From contig JAISGE010000037.1 in NCBI GenBank assembly GCA_031263265.1, positions 1 to 10,052 on the forward strand: a DNA stretch of 10,052 bases. Reading direction: 5' to 3'. The stretch comes from Treponema sp. (GTDB taxonomy: Bacteria; Spirochaetota; Spirochaetia; Treponematales; Breznakiellaceae). The notes beneath the pieces are model-generated. The model was not told the DNA's origin. It did not search any database and was given only the letters and a program-made list of their open reading frames with translations. Of this stretch, positions 1-6,401 are shown piece after piece; position 1 is the first letter of the stretch; each line of letters starts with the position of its first letter. The position numbers were made by a program, and so were the translations under genes.

Positions 1-932
1 TGGCAGAGCAAAAGAACAAGGCATGGAACGTTGATACCCTGCTACGGGGAATTCGGAATAACATCGTAAAGATAGTTCCCGAAACCAGCCCGCTCTTTAA
101 ACACATAAGCCTGGTTGGGTTGAAGATAAACGCAAAAAGGCACCATGCGCCCTTGACTTCGATGGTTATGGGGGTTTACGCGGTTCAGCATTGCAACCTT
201 AATTGTAAGTGCTGCACTGCTTTTAGTCCTATTGCGGAAGAACGTTTTTTGAACATGGAATCATATAAAACCGACATGGCAAGACTGGCGGAACTAAGCG
301 GCGGCCGGCTTTCCAGTTTTTATATTACCGGCGGCGAACCGCTTCTGCATCCGCAGATTACGGACATATTCAGTGTCGCCCGGCGGTATTTTCCTGAAAC
401 GGAGATCTATTTTATGACCAACGGCCTGCTCCTGCTCAAAATGCCGGAGACATTCTGGGAGAACTTGCGGCAAAACAACATTACGATAAACGTGTCACGG
501 TATCCTATTCATCTTGACATAGATAAAATTCGTGAGAAAGCGAAAAGCCATACGGTCAGGTTTGATTATGTAGGCGGCAGGGATGTTCCGGTTAAATGAA
601 TGTGGAAATATCCACTTGACCTCGAAGGCAAACAGCCGTTGAAACGGAGTTATCATATTTGTACGCAGATTAACCGCTGTGTTACCATGAAGGACGGGAT
701 AATTTATCCCTGCAATACCATCGCCGGAATTGGACATTTCAACAAATACTTCAAGAAAAATCTGGAAGTATCACCAGGAGATGTGCTTGAGCTGCACAAG
801 GTCAAGGATATACGTGAGGTTTATGACTTCTTATATACGCCAAAACCGTTCTGTAAGTACTGCAACCGTCAGGGGGTTGAGTTTGGTATCAAATATGGTA
901 ATTCAAAAAGGGAGATCGGTGAATGGACGTAA
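1..932 (+). pseudogene. Radical SAM/SPASM-type protein, 5'-truncated by the window edge and interrupted by an in-frame TGA
   Basis: The frame is open from base 3, so the gene begins left of the window; the TTG at 120 is not a convincing start. A CX3CX2C motif (Cys codons at 192, 204 and 213, in HCNLNCKCC) is the [4Fe-4S]/SAM site of radical SAM enzymes, followed by a YITGGEP motif. A TGA at 597-599 interrupts the frame, yet the same frame continues to TAA at 930-932. That second half carries a SPASM-like auxiliary cysteine set (codons 660, 678, 711, 852, 861; RCVTMKDGIIYPC and PFCKYC). Both halves belong to one family protein, so this is a nonsense-mutated gene, a sequencing error, or (less likely) recoding. 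The substrate is unknown; relatives often sit in surface-polysaccharide or peptide-modification loci. The gene converges on the Rrf2 operon across the repeat at 942-1118. Restart at the ATG at 600 would give a fragment without the SAM site. Confidence 0.8.
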
Positions 933-941
933 AAAATGCGC

Positions 942-1118
942 CAGGTGTAAAAACCCTGGCGCAAGAAACAGGAACGAAGGGACGTGCCCCGTACTTGGTA
1001 ACTGCCGTACTCACGTCGCCCACCGCAGGTGTAAACACCTGGCGCAAGAAACAGGAACGAAGGGACGTACGCCCTTATTCCCCACGTACGCGGCCCCCAA
1101 GTCGCCCACCGCAGGTGT
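942..1118. repeat. Imperfect tandem repeat, about 84-86 bp per unit, with internal inverted repeats
   Basis: Two units are visible, roughly 942-1025 and 1026-1111, plus the start of a third (CAGGTGT, 1112-1118). A 31-bp block is identical at 955-985 and 1038-1068, and an 18-bp block is identical at 1015-1032 and 1101-1118; the sequence between them has diverged. Each unit start is palindromic: a 9-bp stem at 937-945/955-963 (TGCGCCAGG with CCTGGCGCA), and CAGGTGT-AA-ACACCTG at 1026-1041. Unit 1 also contains GACGTG (981-986) facing CACGTC (1012-1017). The array fills the gap between two convergent genes, and the stop codon of the minus-strand Rrf2 gene (1118-1120) touches its edge. It may act as a bidirectional transcript end or be a relic of a small mobile repeat. 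Long open frames across it look spurious. Confidence 0.85.
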
Positions 1119-1552
1119 CAGATGAAATACATATAGGATTCGTCGGGGTCAATAGTGCCTACTACCGATGCCAAGGTCTTTCTGTCGATTACCGAAGCGA
1201 TCCGTTCATTGAGCCTATCAAAGACCGTAAGCCTGATGCAGCGTTGGATTTTGGTTTCTTTTACTTTGGGAAGCGGGGGATCCACTACCAGCATATCCCC
1301 TTCAAGTTCCCGCAGAACTTCGCCGATGAAAATATCTTGGGGAAGCCGAGCCAAGGTATACCCCCCGGAGGCCCCTTTAACTGACCGAATAAACCCAGCC
1401 CGGCGCAGGATCACCGCGACCTGTTCTAAATAGCGGATGGAAATACGTTGTCGGTCCGCTACACTCGCCAAGGACACATGGGATTCATTGGTATGTTCTG
1501 CCAGATCGATCAGAAGCCGTATACCGTAACGGCCTCGGGTTGAAATTTTCAT
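1118..1552 (-). CDS. cymR: Rrf2-family transcriptional regulator, CymR-like
   Basis: This 144-residue winged-helix repressor has the Rrf2 signature MKISTRGRYG at the N-terminus, the recognition-helix segment RYLEQV (about 40-45) and the wing motif GASGGYTL (60-67). It lacks the Fe-S cysteines: residue 92 is Pro and the only cysteine is Cys105. Its C-terminal end ESYMYFI resembles the YMFYI ending of Bacillus CymR, the cysteine-metabolism repressor that works in complex with CysK (recalled family knowledge, not a search). The start overlaps the stop of the upstream paralogue by ATGA, so the two are probably translationally coupled. It is the last gene of a metI-like/rrf2/rrf2 operon, and its stop abuts the tandem repeat. 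The likely role is control of sulfur amino-acid genes, possibly through the palindrome upstream of the metC-like gene. The Rrf2 assignment is firm; the CymR-type function is inferred. Confidence 0.88.
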   Translation of the reverse strand: MKISTRGRYGIRLLIDLAEHTNESHVSLASVADRQRISIRYLEQVAVILRRAGFIRSVKGASGGYTLARLPQDIFIGEVLRELEGDMLVVDPPLPKVKETKIQRCIRLTVFDRLNERIASVIDRKTLASVVGTIDPDESYMYFI

Positions 1553-1980
1553 ATTGCGTACTCCAAGGTATCTAGAGCATGGTAGGCTTCAACCAGGTCA
1601 TGTAAGGTAATGGTATCCACACAGTTGGTTATTTCCTGGTAGAGTTCACTCCAGGTATGCCGGGAAATACAATCTTTCTGGCTAGGACAGGACTTGGAAC
1701 TTACACAATCGACGAGTTCCAGGGAACCTTCCACTGCTCGGAGTACATCTCCCACGGTGATCTGGTTTATCGGCTTGCCGGTAATGTAACCCCCTTGGGG
1801 GCCTCGGATGCCTTGGACAATACCCGCTTTTCGTAGGGGGATGAAGAGCTGTTCTAGGTAACCATCGGAAAGACCGGTGTTTTCCGCAATGGTTCTGGTA
1901 CTGGCATATTCCCCTTGGGGAAGCAAGACCATATACAACAGCGCTTCCAAGGAATACCGGCCTTTAGTGGAAATTCTCAT
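1549..1980 (-). CDS. Rrf2-family transcriptional regulator with IscR-type Fe-S cysteines
   Basis: The 143-residue protein begins MRISTKGRYS and has the YLEQLF recognition segment (41-46) and the wing motif GPQGGYIT (60-67), all typical of Rrf2 regulators. Cys92, Cys98 and Cys104 (VDCVSSKSCPSQKDC) match the spacing and numbering of the cluster ligands of Escherichia coli IscR. The fourth IscR ligand, His107, is here displaced by one position (His108). A [2Fe-2S]-responsive regulator is therefore likely, sensing Fe-S, oxygen or NO status. It is flanked by ATGA overlaps on both sides: its start overlaps the metI-like stop (1977-1980), and its stop overlaps the start of the second Rrf2 gene. Whether it controls isc/suf genes elsewhere or the local metabolic genes cannot be read from the window. 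Confidence 0.9.
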   Translation of the reverse strand: MRISTKGRYSLEALLYMVLLPQGEYASTRTIAENTGLSDGYLEQLFIPLRKAGIVQGIRGPQGGYITGKPINQITVGDVLRAVEGSLELVDCVSSKSCPSQKDCISRHTWSELYQEITNCVDTITLHDLVEAYHALDTLEYAI

Positions 1981-3200
1981 GTATGTCCTTCTTTGCTGCA
2001 GTAGGTAAATGCCGCCTCCAGATCTGCGATAAGCTCATCTGCATCTTCAATACCGATGGATAAGCGCAGAAGCCGGTCGTTGACCCCCGCGGCTGTACGC
2101 ATGGCTTCAGGGATTGCACTGTGGGTCTGGATCAGGGGATAGGTGATGAGGGACTCAACCCCGCCTAAACTTTCTGCAAAGAGGATCAGAGAAACCTTTT
2201 TAAGCAAGACCGGCACATCCGCGGGATCTTTCACATAAAAGGAAATCATCCCCCCAAACCCCCGGGCCTGGGAACAGGACAAGGCATAGTGGGGATGATC
2301 CTCAAAGCCGGTGAAGAAAACCTGATCCACCCGGGGGTGCTCCCGCAGCCATCGGGCAATGCGGAAGGCGTTCTGCTCACAGGTTTTCATTCTGAGGGCC
2401 AGGGTCTTGATGCCCCGCAGGGTCAGCCATGCGTCAAAGGGCGAAAGACTGGCTCCTTCACTTTTCTGAATCTCCCTGAGGGATTGTTCAAGGGGAGTAT
2501 CGGAAAGCACAATGAACCCTGACAGGGTATCGTTATGGCCACTTAAGTATTTGGTACCGCTATGGATAACCATATCCGCGCCGAGGTTCAGGGGATTCTG
2601 GAAATAAGGAGAAAGAAAGGTATTATCAACAATGAGTTGGCCCCCCTTGCGATGAATTAATTCCGCACAGCGCCGGATGTCCGTAACTTTCATCATGGGA
2701 TTTGAGGGAGTCTCAATGAAAATGGCCTTAGTTTCAGGCCGCAGTGCCCTTTCCACGCGAGTGAAATCGCTGGTATCCACCCAAGAAAAGGAAAAACCAT
2801 AACGGCCATAATACTCGGTGAAAAGCCGGTAGGTGCCGCCGTAGAGATCCTCAGAAACGATCAGGTGATCCCCGGGCCGGTAGAGCTTGATGATCCCAGA
2901 AATGGCTCCCATGCCGGTCGAAAAGGCAAGACAAAAGCGTCCCTGTTCAAGTAAGGCCAGGGTACGTTCAAGCTCGGTTCTGGTGGGATTGATCGTCCGG
3001 GAATAATCAAAGCCTGTGGATTCAAAGAGTCCTGGATGCCTGAAAGTTGAACTCTGATAGATGGGTGTGCTGACCGCTCCGGTATGAGGTTCAAAAAGGC
3101 TGGCTCCCCGTACCGCGATGGTGTCTAATGAACGGTCGCTGGCTGAATGTTTTTTTTGCGCACCCTCATGGGGTGGGTGGATACAGTGGGTTTCTTCCAT
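1977..3200 (-). CDS. metI: Cys/Met-metabolism PLP-dependent enzyme, MetI-like (cystathionine gamma-synthase / O-acylhomoserine thiolyase type)
   Basis: A 407-residue fold-type I PLP enzyme of the trans-sulfuration family. Visible signatures are YSRTINPTR (66-74), the LYGGTYR phosphate/ring region (119-125), ETPSNP (163-168), Asp192 in VDNTF (pyridine-nitrogen contact) and the Schiff-base Lys217 in HSGTKYLSGH. The C-terminal stretch FAESLGGVESLITYP resembles Bacillus MetI more than MetC. It would form cystathionine, or homocysteine directly, from an activated homoserine; a gamma-lyase activity cannot be excluded. The N-terminus is about 20 residues longer than usual, but an AGGAGA Shine-Dalgarno 6 nt upstream supports the ATG at 3200. 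It heads a three-gene operon with two Rrf2 regulators and is preceded by a 212-bp gap containing a possible promoter and a degenerate operator-like site. Confidence 0.87.
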   Translation of the reverse strand: MEETHCIHPPHEGAQKKHSASDRSLDTIAVRGASLFEPHTGAVSTPIYQSSTFRHPGLFESTGFDYSRTINPTRTELERTLALLEQGRFCLAFSTGMGAISGIIKLYRPGDHLIVSEDLYGGTYRLFTEYYGRYGFSFSWVDTSDFTRVERALRPETKAIFIETPSNPMMKVTDIRRCAELIHRKGGQLIVDNTFLSPYFQNPLNLGADMVIHSGTKYLSGHNDTLSGFIVLSDTPLEQSLREIQKSEGASLSPFDAWLTLRGIKTLALRMKTCEQNAFRIARWLREHPRVDQVFFTGFEDHPHYALSCSQARGFGGMISFYVKDPADVPVLLKKVSLILFAESLGGVESLITYPLIQTHSAIPEAMRTAAGVNDRLLRLSIGIEDADELIADLEAAFTYCSKEGHT

Positions 3201-3246
3201 GCATATCTCCTGTCCTGATAAATGTAGTGGATTCCTTGCAGGCTAA

Positions 3247-3269
3247 AATCTGCCAATACTTGTAGGAAC
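3247..3269 (-). promoter_or_regulatory. Degenerate copy of the metC operator upstream of the metI-like gene
   Basis: Read on the minus strand, this site shares the left arm and centre TCCTACAA with the perfect palindrome at 4566-4588, while the right arm is mostly lost; by eye 13 of 23 positions agree. It lies 47-69 nt upstream of the metI-like ATG. A weak Rrf2 operator is possible, but chance similarity is not excluded. Confidence 0.3.
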
Positions 3270-3282
3270 ACTGTGCTTTTGT

Positions 3283-3360
3283 ATATTTTTCAAAATATGT
3301 TCTATATGTTCTATAACAATAATACATAGTACCTATTCTAGCTACCATTATCACGGTACT
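3283..3360. repeat. Small repeats in the leader of the metI-like gene
   Basis: The gap holds three small repeat structures: ATATTTT facing AAAATAT (3283-3298), two abutting copies of ATGTTCTAT (3297-3305 and 3306-3314), and AGTACC (3328-3333) facing GGTACT (3355-3360). They may be operator half-sites or leader RNA structure. No S-box (SAM riboswitch) or T-box consensus was recognised here, although such elements control metI in Bacillus. Confidence 0.4.
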
Positions 3361-3372
3361 TTCAATACAAAG

Positions 3373-3401
3373 ACCATACAAAGGTAAGCGTTTAAGGTCA
3401 A
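3373..3401 (-). promoter_or_regulatory. Candidate sigma70-type promoter for the metI-like operon
   Basis: On the minus strand TTGACC (-35, 3396-3401) and TATGGT (-10, 3373-3378) are separated by exactly 17 bp. Five of six and four of six positions match consensus. Transcription from here would give a leader of roughly 165 nt before the ATG at 3200. The -35 region overlaps an imperfect hairpin (3392-3410) just past the metC-like stop. Confidence 0.4.
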
Positions 3402-3412
3402 AGACCCTTATT

Positions 3413-4546
3413 TTATGATAAAGCCTGTGCAAAATCAGCGATAAGATCCTCTGGATCTTCCAGTCCCACGGAAATCCGGATCAAGGTGTCTGTAATGCCC
3501 AGGTGTTCCCGTTCCACGGGAGGTATGGAGGCATGGCTCATCTTTACCGGGTAGGAAGCAATAGTCTCCACTCCCCCCAGACTCACCGCAGTGGCTGCCA
3601 GTTTCACCTGATCCAAGAAGCAAAGCGCCTGTTCCGTGGTTTTAGTCTTGAAAGAGAACACTGCTCCGGGTCCTGCTGCTTGGGCTTGGTTGATTTCCCT
3701 GCCTGGATGTCCGTCCAAGCCTGGATAAAACACCGCACTCACCTTCTCATGGGCTTTGAGCCATACCGCTAATTGCCGAGCCGTGGCTTGCTGGGCATCC
3801 ATGCGTACCTTGAGGGTTTTGATTCCCCGGATCACAAGCCAAACATCCCAAGGCCCGGGTACCGCACCAAAACCGTTTTGCACGGCGTATACCTGCTTCC
3901 CCAGGGCTTCGGTTTTGGTTACTGCTAAACCGGATATGACGTCGCTGTGTCCCCCCAGAAACTTCGTTGCTGAATGAACCACTATATCTGCTCCCAGATC
4001 AAGGGGCCGCTGGAGGTAAGGGGTCATAAAAGTATTATCCACAATGGAAATAAGCCCTGCTTCCTGGGCAATCCCCAGGCACACCGGGAGATTGGTAATC
4101 TTGAGCAGGGGATTTGAGGGGGTTTCCAGAAAAAGCCCTTTGGTATTGGGCTTGATGGCCCGCCGGATCTGATCCGGATCCGTGGCATCCACAAGGCTCA
4201 TTTCCAAGCCCCAGCGCTTATAAAAAGTCTGCAGGATCCGCCAAGTTCCACCGTAGATATCCTCTGCCGCGATGAGGTGGTCTCCTGTAGAAAAAATCCC
4301 CAGCACCGATGAAATAGCCGCAATCCCGCTCCCAAAGGCATAGCCCTTGGCCCCGTTTTCCAGGCTTGCGATGATCTCCTCCAAGGCCTTTCGGGTAGGG
4401 TTGCCTGACCGGGCATAATCGTATTCCTGATGGCCGGACAGATCCCTCTGATTAAAGGTTGAAGTCTGTATGATGGGCACTCCCAGGGCGCCGCTTAAAG
4501 GCTCTGTTTCGTGACCGTTATGTATGAGTAAGGTTCCTTGATTCAT
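3413..4546 (-). CDS. metC: Cys/Met-metabolism PLP-dependent enzyme, MetC-like (cystathionine beta-lyase type)
   Basis: A 377-residue trans-sulfuration-family PLP enzyme. It has YDYARSGNPTR (42-52), the DIYGGTWR region (96-103), ETPSNPLL (141-148), Asp170 in VDNTF and the PLP-binding Lys195 in HSATKFLGGH. The run of motifs, including FGAVPGPWDVWLVIRGIKTL and AVSLGGVET, most resembles Bacillus subtilis MetC. The expected reaction is cleavage of cystathionine to homocysteine, pyruvate and ammonia; cysteine desulfhydrase or gamma-lyase activity is an alternative that sequence alone cannot settle. The length is normal. GGAG 7 nt upstream supports the ATG at 4546. It is separated by 212 bp from the related metI-like gene and divergent from adk. 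Its promoter is overlapped by a perfect palindrome, so it is probably the best-regulated gene of this sulfur module. Confidence 0.88.
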   Translation of the reverse strand: MNQGTLLIHNGHETEPLSGALGVPIIQTSTFNQRDLSGHQEYDYARSGNPTRKALEEIIASLENGAKGYAFGSGIAAISSVLGIFSTGDHLIAAEDIYGGTWRILQTFYKRWGLEMSLVDATDPDQIRRAIKPNTKGLFLETPSNPLLKITNLPVCLGIAQEAGLISIVDNTFMTPYLQRPLDLGADIVVHSATKFLGGHSDVISGLAVTKTEALGKQVYAVQNGFGAVPGPWDVWLVIRGIKTLKVRMDAQQATARQLAVWLKAHEKVSAVFYPGLDGHPGREINQAQAAGPGAVFSFKTKTTEQALCFLDQVKLAATAVSLGGVETIASYPVKMSHASIPPVEREHLGITDTLIRISVGLEDPEDLIADFAQALS

Positions 4547-4565
4547 AGGGTAGCTCCGTAGTATT

Positions 4566-4588
4566 TATCCTACCTAAATTGTAGGATA
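4566..4588. promoter_or_regulatory. Perfect palindromic operator candidate overlapping the metC-like promoter
   Basis: The arms TATCCTAC (4566-4573) and GTAGGATA (4581-4588) are exact reverse complements separated by the 7-bp spacer CTAAATT. The overall length of 23 bp is typical of Rrf2-family operators. The site contains the -10 hexamer of the metC-like promoter and ends 19 bp before its start codon, the position expected of a repressor site. Two Rrf2 regulators are encoded just downstream on the same strand, which makes them the obvious candidates to bind it. Confidence 0.75.
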
Positions 4589-4606
4589 TGATGGCTCCTT
4601 CTTCAA
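4578..4606 (-). promoter_or_regulatory. Sigma70-type promoter of the metC-like gene
   Basis: On the minus strand TTGAAG (-35, 4601-4606) and TACAAT (-10, 4578-4583) have 17-bp spacing, with four and five of six consensus matches. The predicted start near 4571 gives a leader of about 25 nt carrying the GGAG ribosome-binding site. The -10 lies inside the palindrome at 4566-4588. Confidence 0.65.
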
Positions 4607-4632
4607 GAGGAAAAAATCAGCATTTTATGGAC

Positions 4633-4661
4633 TTTATTGTATGCCCTGCTAGGTCTATACT
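4633..4661 (+). promoter_or_regulatory. Candidate adk promoter
   Basis: TTTATT (4633-4638) and TATACT (4656-4661) are spaced by 17 bp, and the -10 matches consensus at five of six positions. It lies about 35 bp before the adk ATG. The -35 is weak. It is divergent from the metC-like promoter and about 45 bp from the palindrome, so the operator need not affect adk. Confidence 0.45.
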
Positions 4662-4696
4662 TACCTTAAGTCAAGCAGTGTACGTAAGGAGATACT

Positions 4697-5329
4697 ATGA
4701 AACTAATCTTTCTGGGTCCCCCTGGAGCAGGTAAAGGTACCTTAGCTACCCGTGGGGTGGAAATCTGTAAAGTGCCCCACATCAGTACCGGAGCCATTTT
4801 TCGTTCAGCCATAGCTACCCTGAGTCCCCTGGGTTACAAGGTGAAGGCTATTATTGAGGAGGGGAAACTGGTGGATGATGAAACCACCATCCTGCTCGTC
4901 AAGGAACGGCTTGACCAGCAGGATACGCAGGCGGGGTATATTCTGGACGGCTTTCCCCGGACTATTTCCCAGGCTGAAGCCTTGGCAGGTTTTTCTGCAG
5001 TGGATAAGGTGGTGAACTTTGATATTCCTGATGCCGCAGTGCTGGAACGGCTTTCAGGCCGCCGGGTTTGCCGGAAATGCGGAATGAACTTCCATATCAC
5101 CTTCAATAAACCGAAACAGGAGCAGGTCTGTGACGCCTGTGGAGGTGAACTTTTTATCCGGGAAGATGACCAGGAAGGAGCCATCCGAAAACGGCTTGAG
5201 GTTTACCGGGAACAAACCCTGCCGCTCATCGAGTATTACCGAAACCAGGGGCTTTTAGTGGATATTGACGCCCAGGGTTTGATTGACACGGTAGTGGCCA
5301 ATTTCAAGAAAGCCCTGGGGATTAGCTAA
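4697..5329 (+). CDS. adk: Adenylate kinase with zinc-finger LID domain
   Basis: The 210-residue enzyme catalyses AMP + ATP to 2 ADP in the cytoplasm. The P-loop GPPGAGKGT spans residues 7-15, DGFPR (84-88) is the AMP/ATP arginine motif, and Arg123, Arg155 and Arg166 (REDD, IRKRL) fit the LID arginines. The LID carries Cys125-X2-Cys128 and Cys145-X2-Cys148, the structural Zn site of long adenylate kinases. In the AMP-binding motif the usual HISTGD reads HISTGA, so the conserved Asp is Ala. An AAGGAG Shine-Dalgarno sits 7 nt before the ATG. The gene is divergent from the metC-like gene and convergent with the dihydrouridine synthase, overlapping it by 8 bp. Length and motif order are normal. 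Confidence 0.96.
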   Translation: MKLIFLGPPGAGKGTLATRGVEICKVPHISTGAIFRSAIATLSPLGYKVKAIIEEGKLVDDETTILLVKERLDQQDTQAGYILDGFPRTISQAEALAGFSAVDKVVNFDIPDAAVLERLSGRRVCRKCGMNFHITFNKPKQEQVCDACGGELFIREDDQEGAIRKRLEVYREQTLPLIEYYRNQGLLVDIDAQGLIDTVVANFKKALGIS

Positions 5330-6290
5330 GAGCCACGGTTCGTTCTTCAGGATGTTCCCGGCAATAAGCAGACAAGACGCGAGCCAGGGCTGAAAGCCCG
5401 GTTTCCCGGGCAAGGCGGGTTTTAAGGTAGGTTGCCCAGGTGAAATTATCGCAAAAATAGGTAAAAAACCGATGGGCCCTGCTTTGATGAAATTCCCGGG
5501 GCTGATATTGGGCCAAGAGTTCCAGAAAACGAAGCCCAAGTTCTTCCAGATCGATGCGTTTCGGGAGTGGAGGCCTTTCTCCAGGGTTTTCCAGATGCCG
5601 GGCCAGGGCGAAAACCCAGGGTGCCCGGACAGCCAGGCGGCCTACCATGACCGCATCACAGCCTTCGGTTGCCCGGCGAACCAGTTCTTGGGCATTGGCG
5701 ATATCCCCGTTTCCCGCCACCGGGATATGTAATGCCGAGCGAAGGCGGCTCACGTATTCCCAGCGGGGACGACGTTTGAACTTTTCCCGGGCTGTTCGGG
5801 GGTGGAGGGTGATACGCTCCACCCCTTCAGCTTCGAGCCTTTTGCAGAAAGCCACCAAGTATTCAAAATCATCTTCCATACCGATCCGTAATTTAACGCT
5901 TAAACGCCGTTTGGTCTGTTTCCGTACCCGATTGATCAATGCCCCGGCGCGGTCTAGAGAACTCATCCAGCGGATCCCTGCACCGGTTCTGACTATGGCT
6001 GGGGCAGAACATCCCATATTAAGGTCAATACCGGCACATTCTTGGGTATCCAGCAGGCTGACTGCTGCGGCGATTTGTTCAGGATCAGATCCTACCACCT
6101 GATATACCAGACGCTGAGGACAAGGCCCTGGATCAGTATACCAGGCTTCAAAGGGGCCGCGGTTGATAAGGGCTTTGGCGCTTATCATTTCGGTGAAATA
6201 TTCATCACAAGCGCCGAAGGGTTCGATTAATTCCCGAAGCGCTCTATGGCTTAATTCAGCCATAGGAGCTAGTAAAAAAGATACAGCCAT
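5322..6290 (-). CDS. tRNA-dihydrouridine synthase family protein
   Basis: A 322-residue FMN-dependent TIM-barrel enzyme that reduces uridines in tRNA to dihydrouridine. It begins with the typical LLAPM strand (6-10) and has NMGCSAP with catalytic Cys94, KLRIG with Lys133, LHPRT with His163, the FMN-binding GNGDI (193-197) and a VGR..PWVF segment, followed by a helical C-terminal domain. The active-site loop reads GCSAP rather than the commoner GCP. The start at 6290 is chosen because the family begins a few residues before the APM motif; no good Shine-Dalgarno precedes it, only an AT-rich leader. The gene is divergent from the cheY-like gene (111-bp gap), and its stop shares the 8-bp palindrome TTAGCTAA with the adk stop. 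Which tRNA position it modifies cannot be told. Confidence 0.93.
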   Translation of the reverse strand: MAVSFLLAPMAELSHRALRELIEPFGACDEYFTEMISAKALINRGPFEAWYTDPGPCPQRLVYQVVGSDPEQIAAAVSLLDTQECAGIDLNMGCSAPAIVRTGAGIRWMSSLDRAGALINRVRKQTKRRLSVKLRIGMEDDFEYLVAFCKRLEAEGVERITLHPRTAREKFKRRPRWEYVSRLRSALHIPVAGNGDIANAQELVRRATEGCDAVMVGRLAVRAPWVFALARHLENPGERPPLPKRIDLEELGLRFLELLAQYQPREFHQSRAHRFFTYFCDNFTWATYLKTRLARETGLSALARVLSAYCREHPEERTVALS

Positions 6291-6348
6291 GTTATAGTGA
6301 TAATTAATTTTAGGATAAAAGGAAAAGGGGCTTCCCGTATGGGAGACC

Positions 6349-6377
6349 TTGACTTGTAATATTTTAAAATGTACAGT
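6349..6377 (+). promoter_or_regulatory. Promoter of the cheY-like gene
   Basis: TTGACT (6349-6354, five of six matches) and TACAGT (6372-6377, four of six) are spaced by 17 bp. The predicted start is just ahead of the AGAGGAG Shine-Dalgarno at 6387-6393. Confidence 0.55.
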
Positions 6378-6401
6378 ATATAGAGTAGAGGAGTGTGCTG
6401 T

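Noticed and set aside
597..640. TGA as a selenocysteine codon with a downstream hairpin
   Set aside because: The hairpin has only a 5-bp stem with a 4-nt loop, lacks the features of a bacterial SECIS that I know, and the TGA is not in a cysteine motif.
923..1384. Plus-strand open frame of 153 codons across the repeat and the Rrf2 gene
   Set aside because: It runs through a tandem repeat and antisense to a clear Rrf2 gene, with no family resemblance.
3249..3259. 11-bp sequence TCTGCCAATAC repeated at 9395-9405
   Set aside because: A match of this length is expected by chance in 10 kb, and the flanks differ in function.
3201..3412. S-box or T-box riboswitch ahead of the metI-like gene
   Set aside because: The location invites it, but none of the conserved core blocks of either class can be seen.
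3392..3420. Rho-independent terminator for the metC-like gene
   Set aside because: The imperfect stem (TAAGGTC/GACCCTTA) is followed by T residues only on the plus strand; on the minus strand, where it would be needed, no T-run follows.
6309..6318. TATCCTA upstream of the dihydrouridine synthase, resembling one arm of the metC palindrome
   Set aside because: Only seven bases match and there is no second arm at the right distance.
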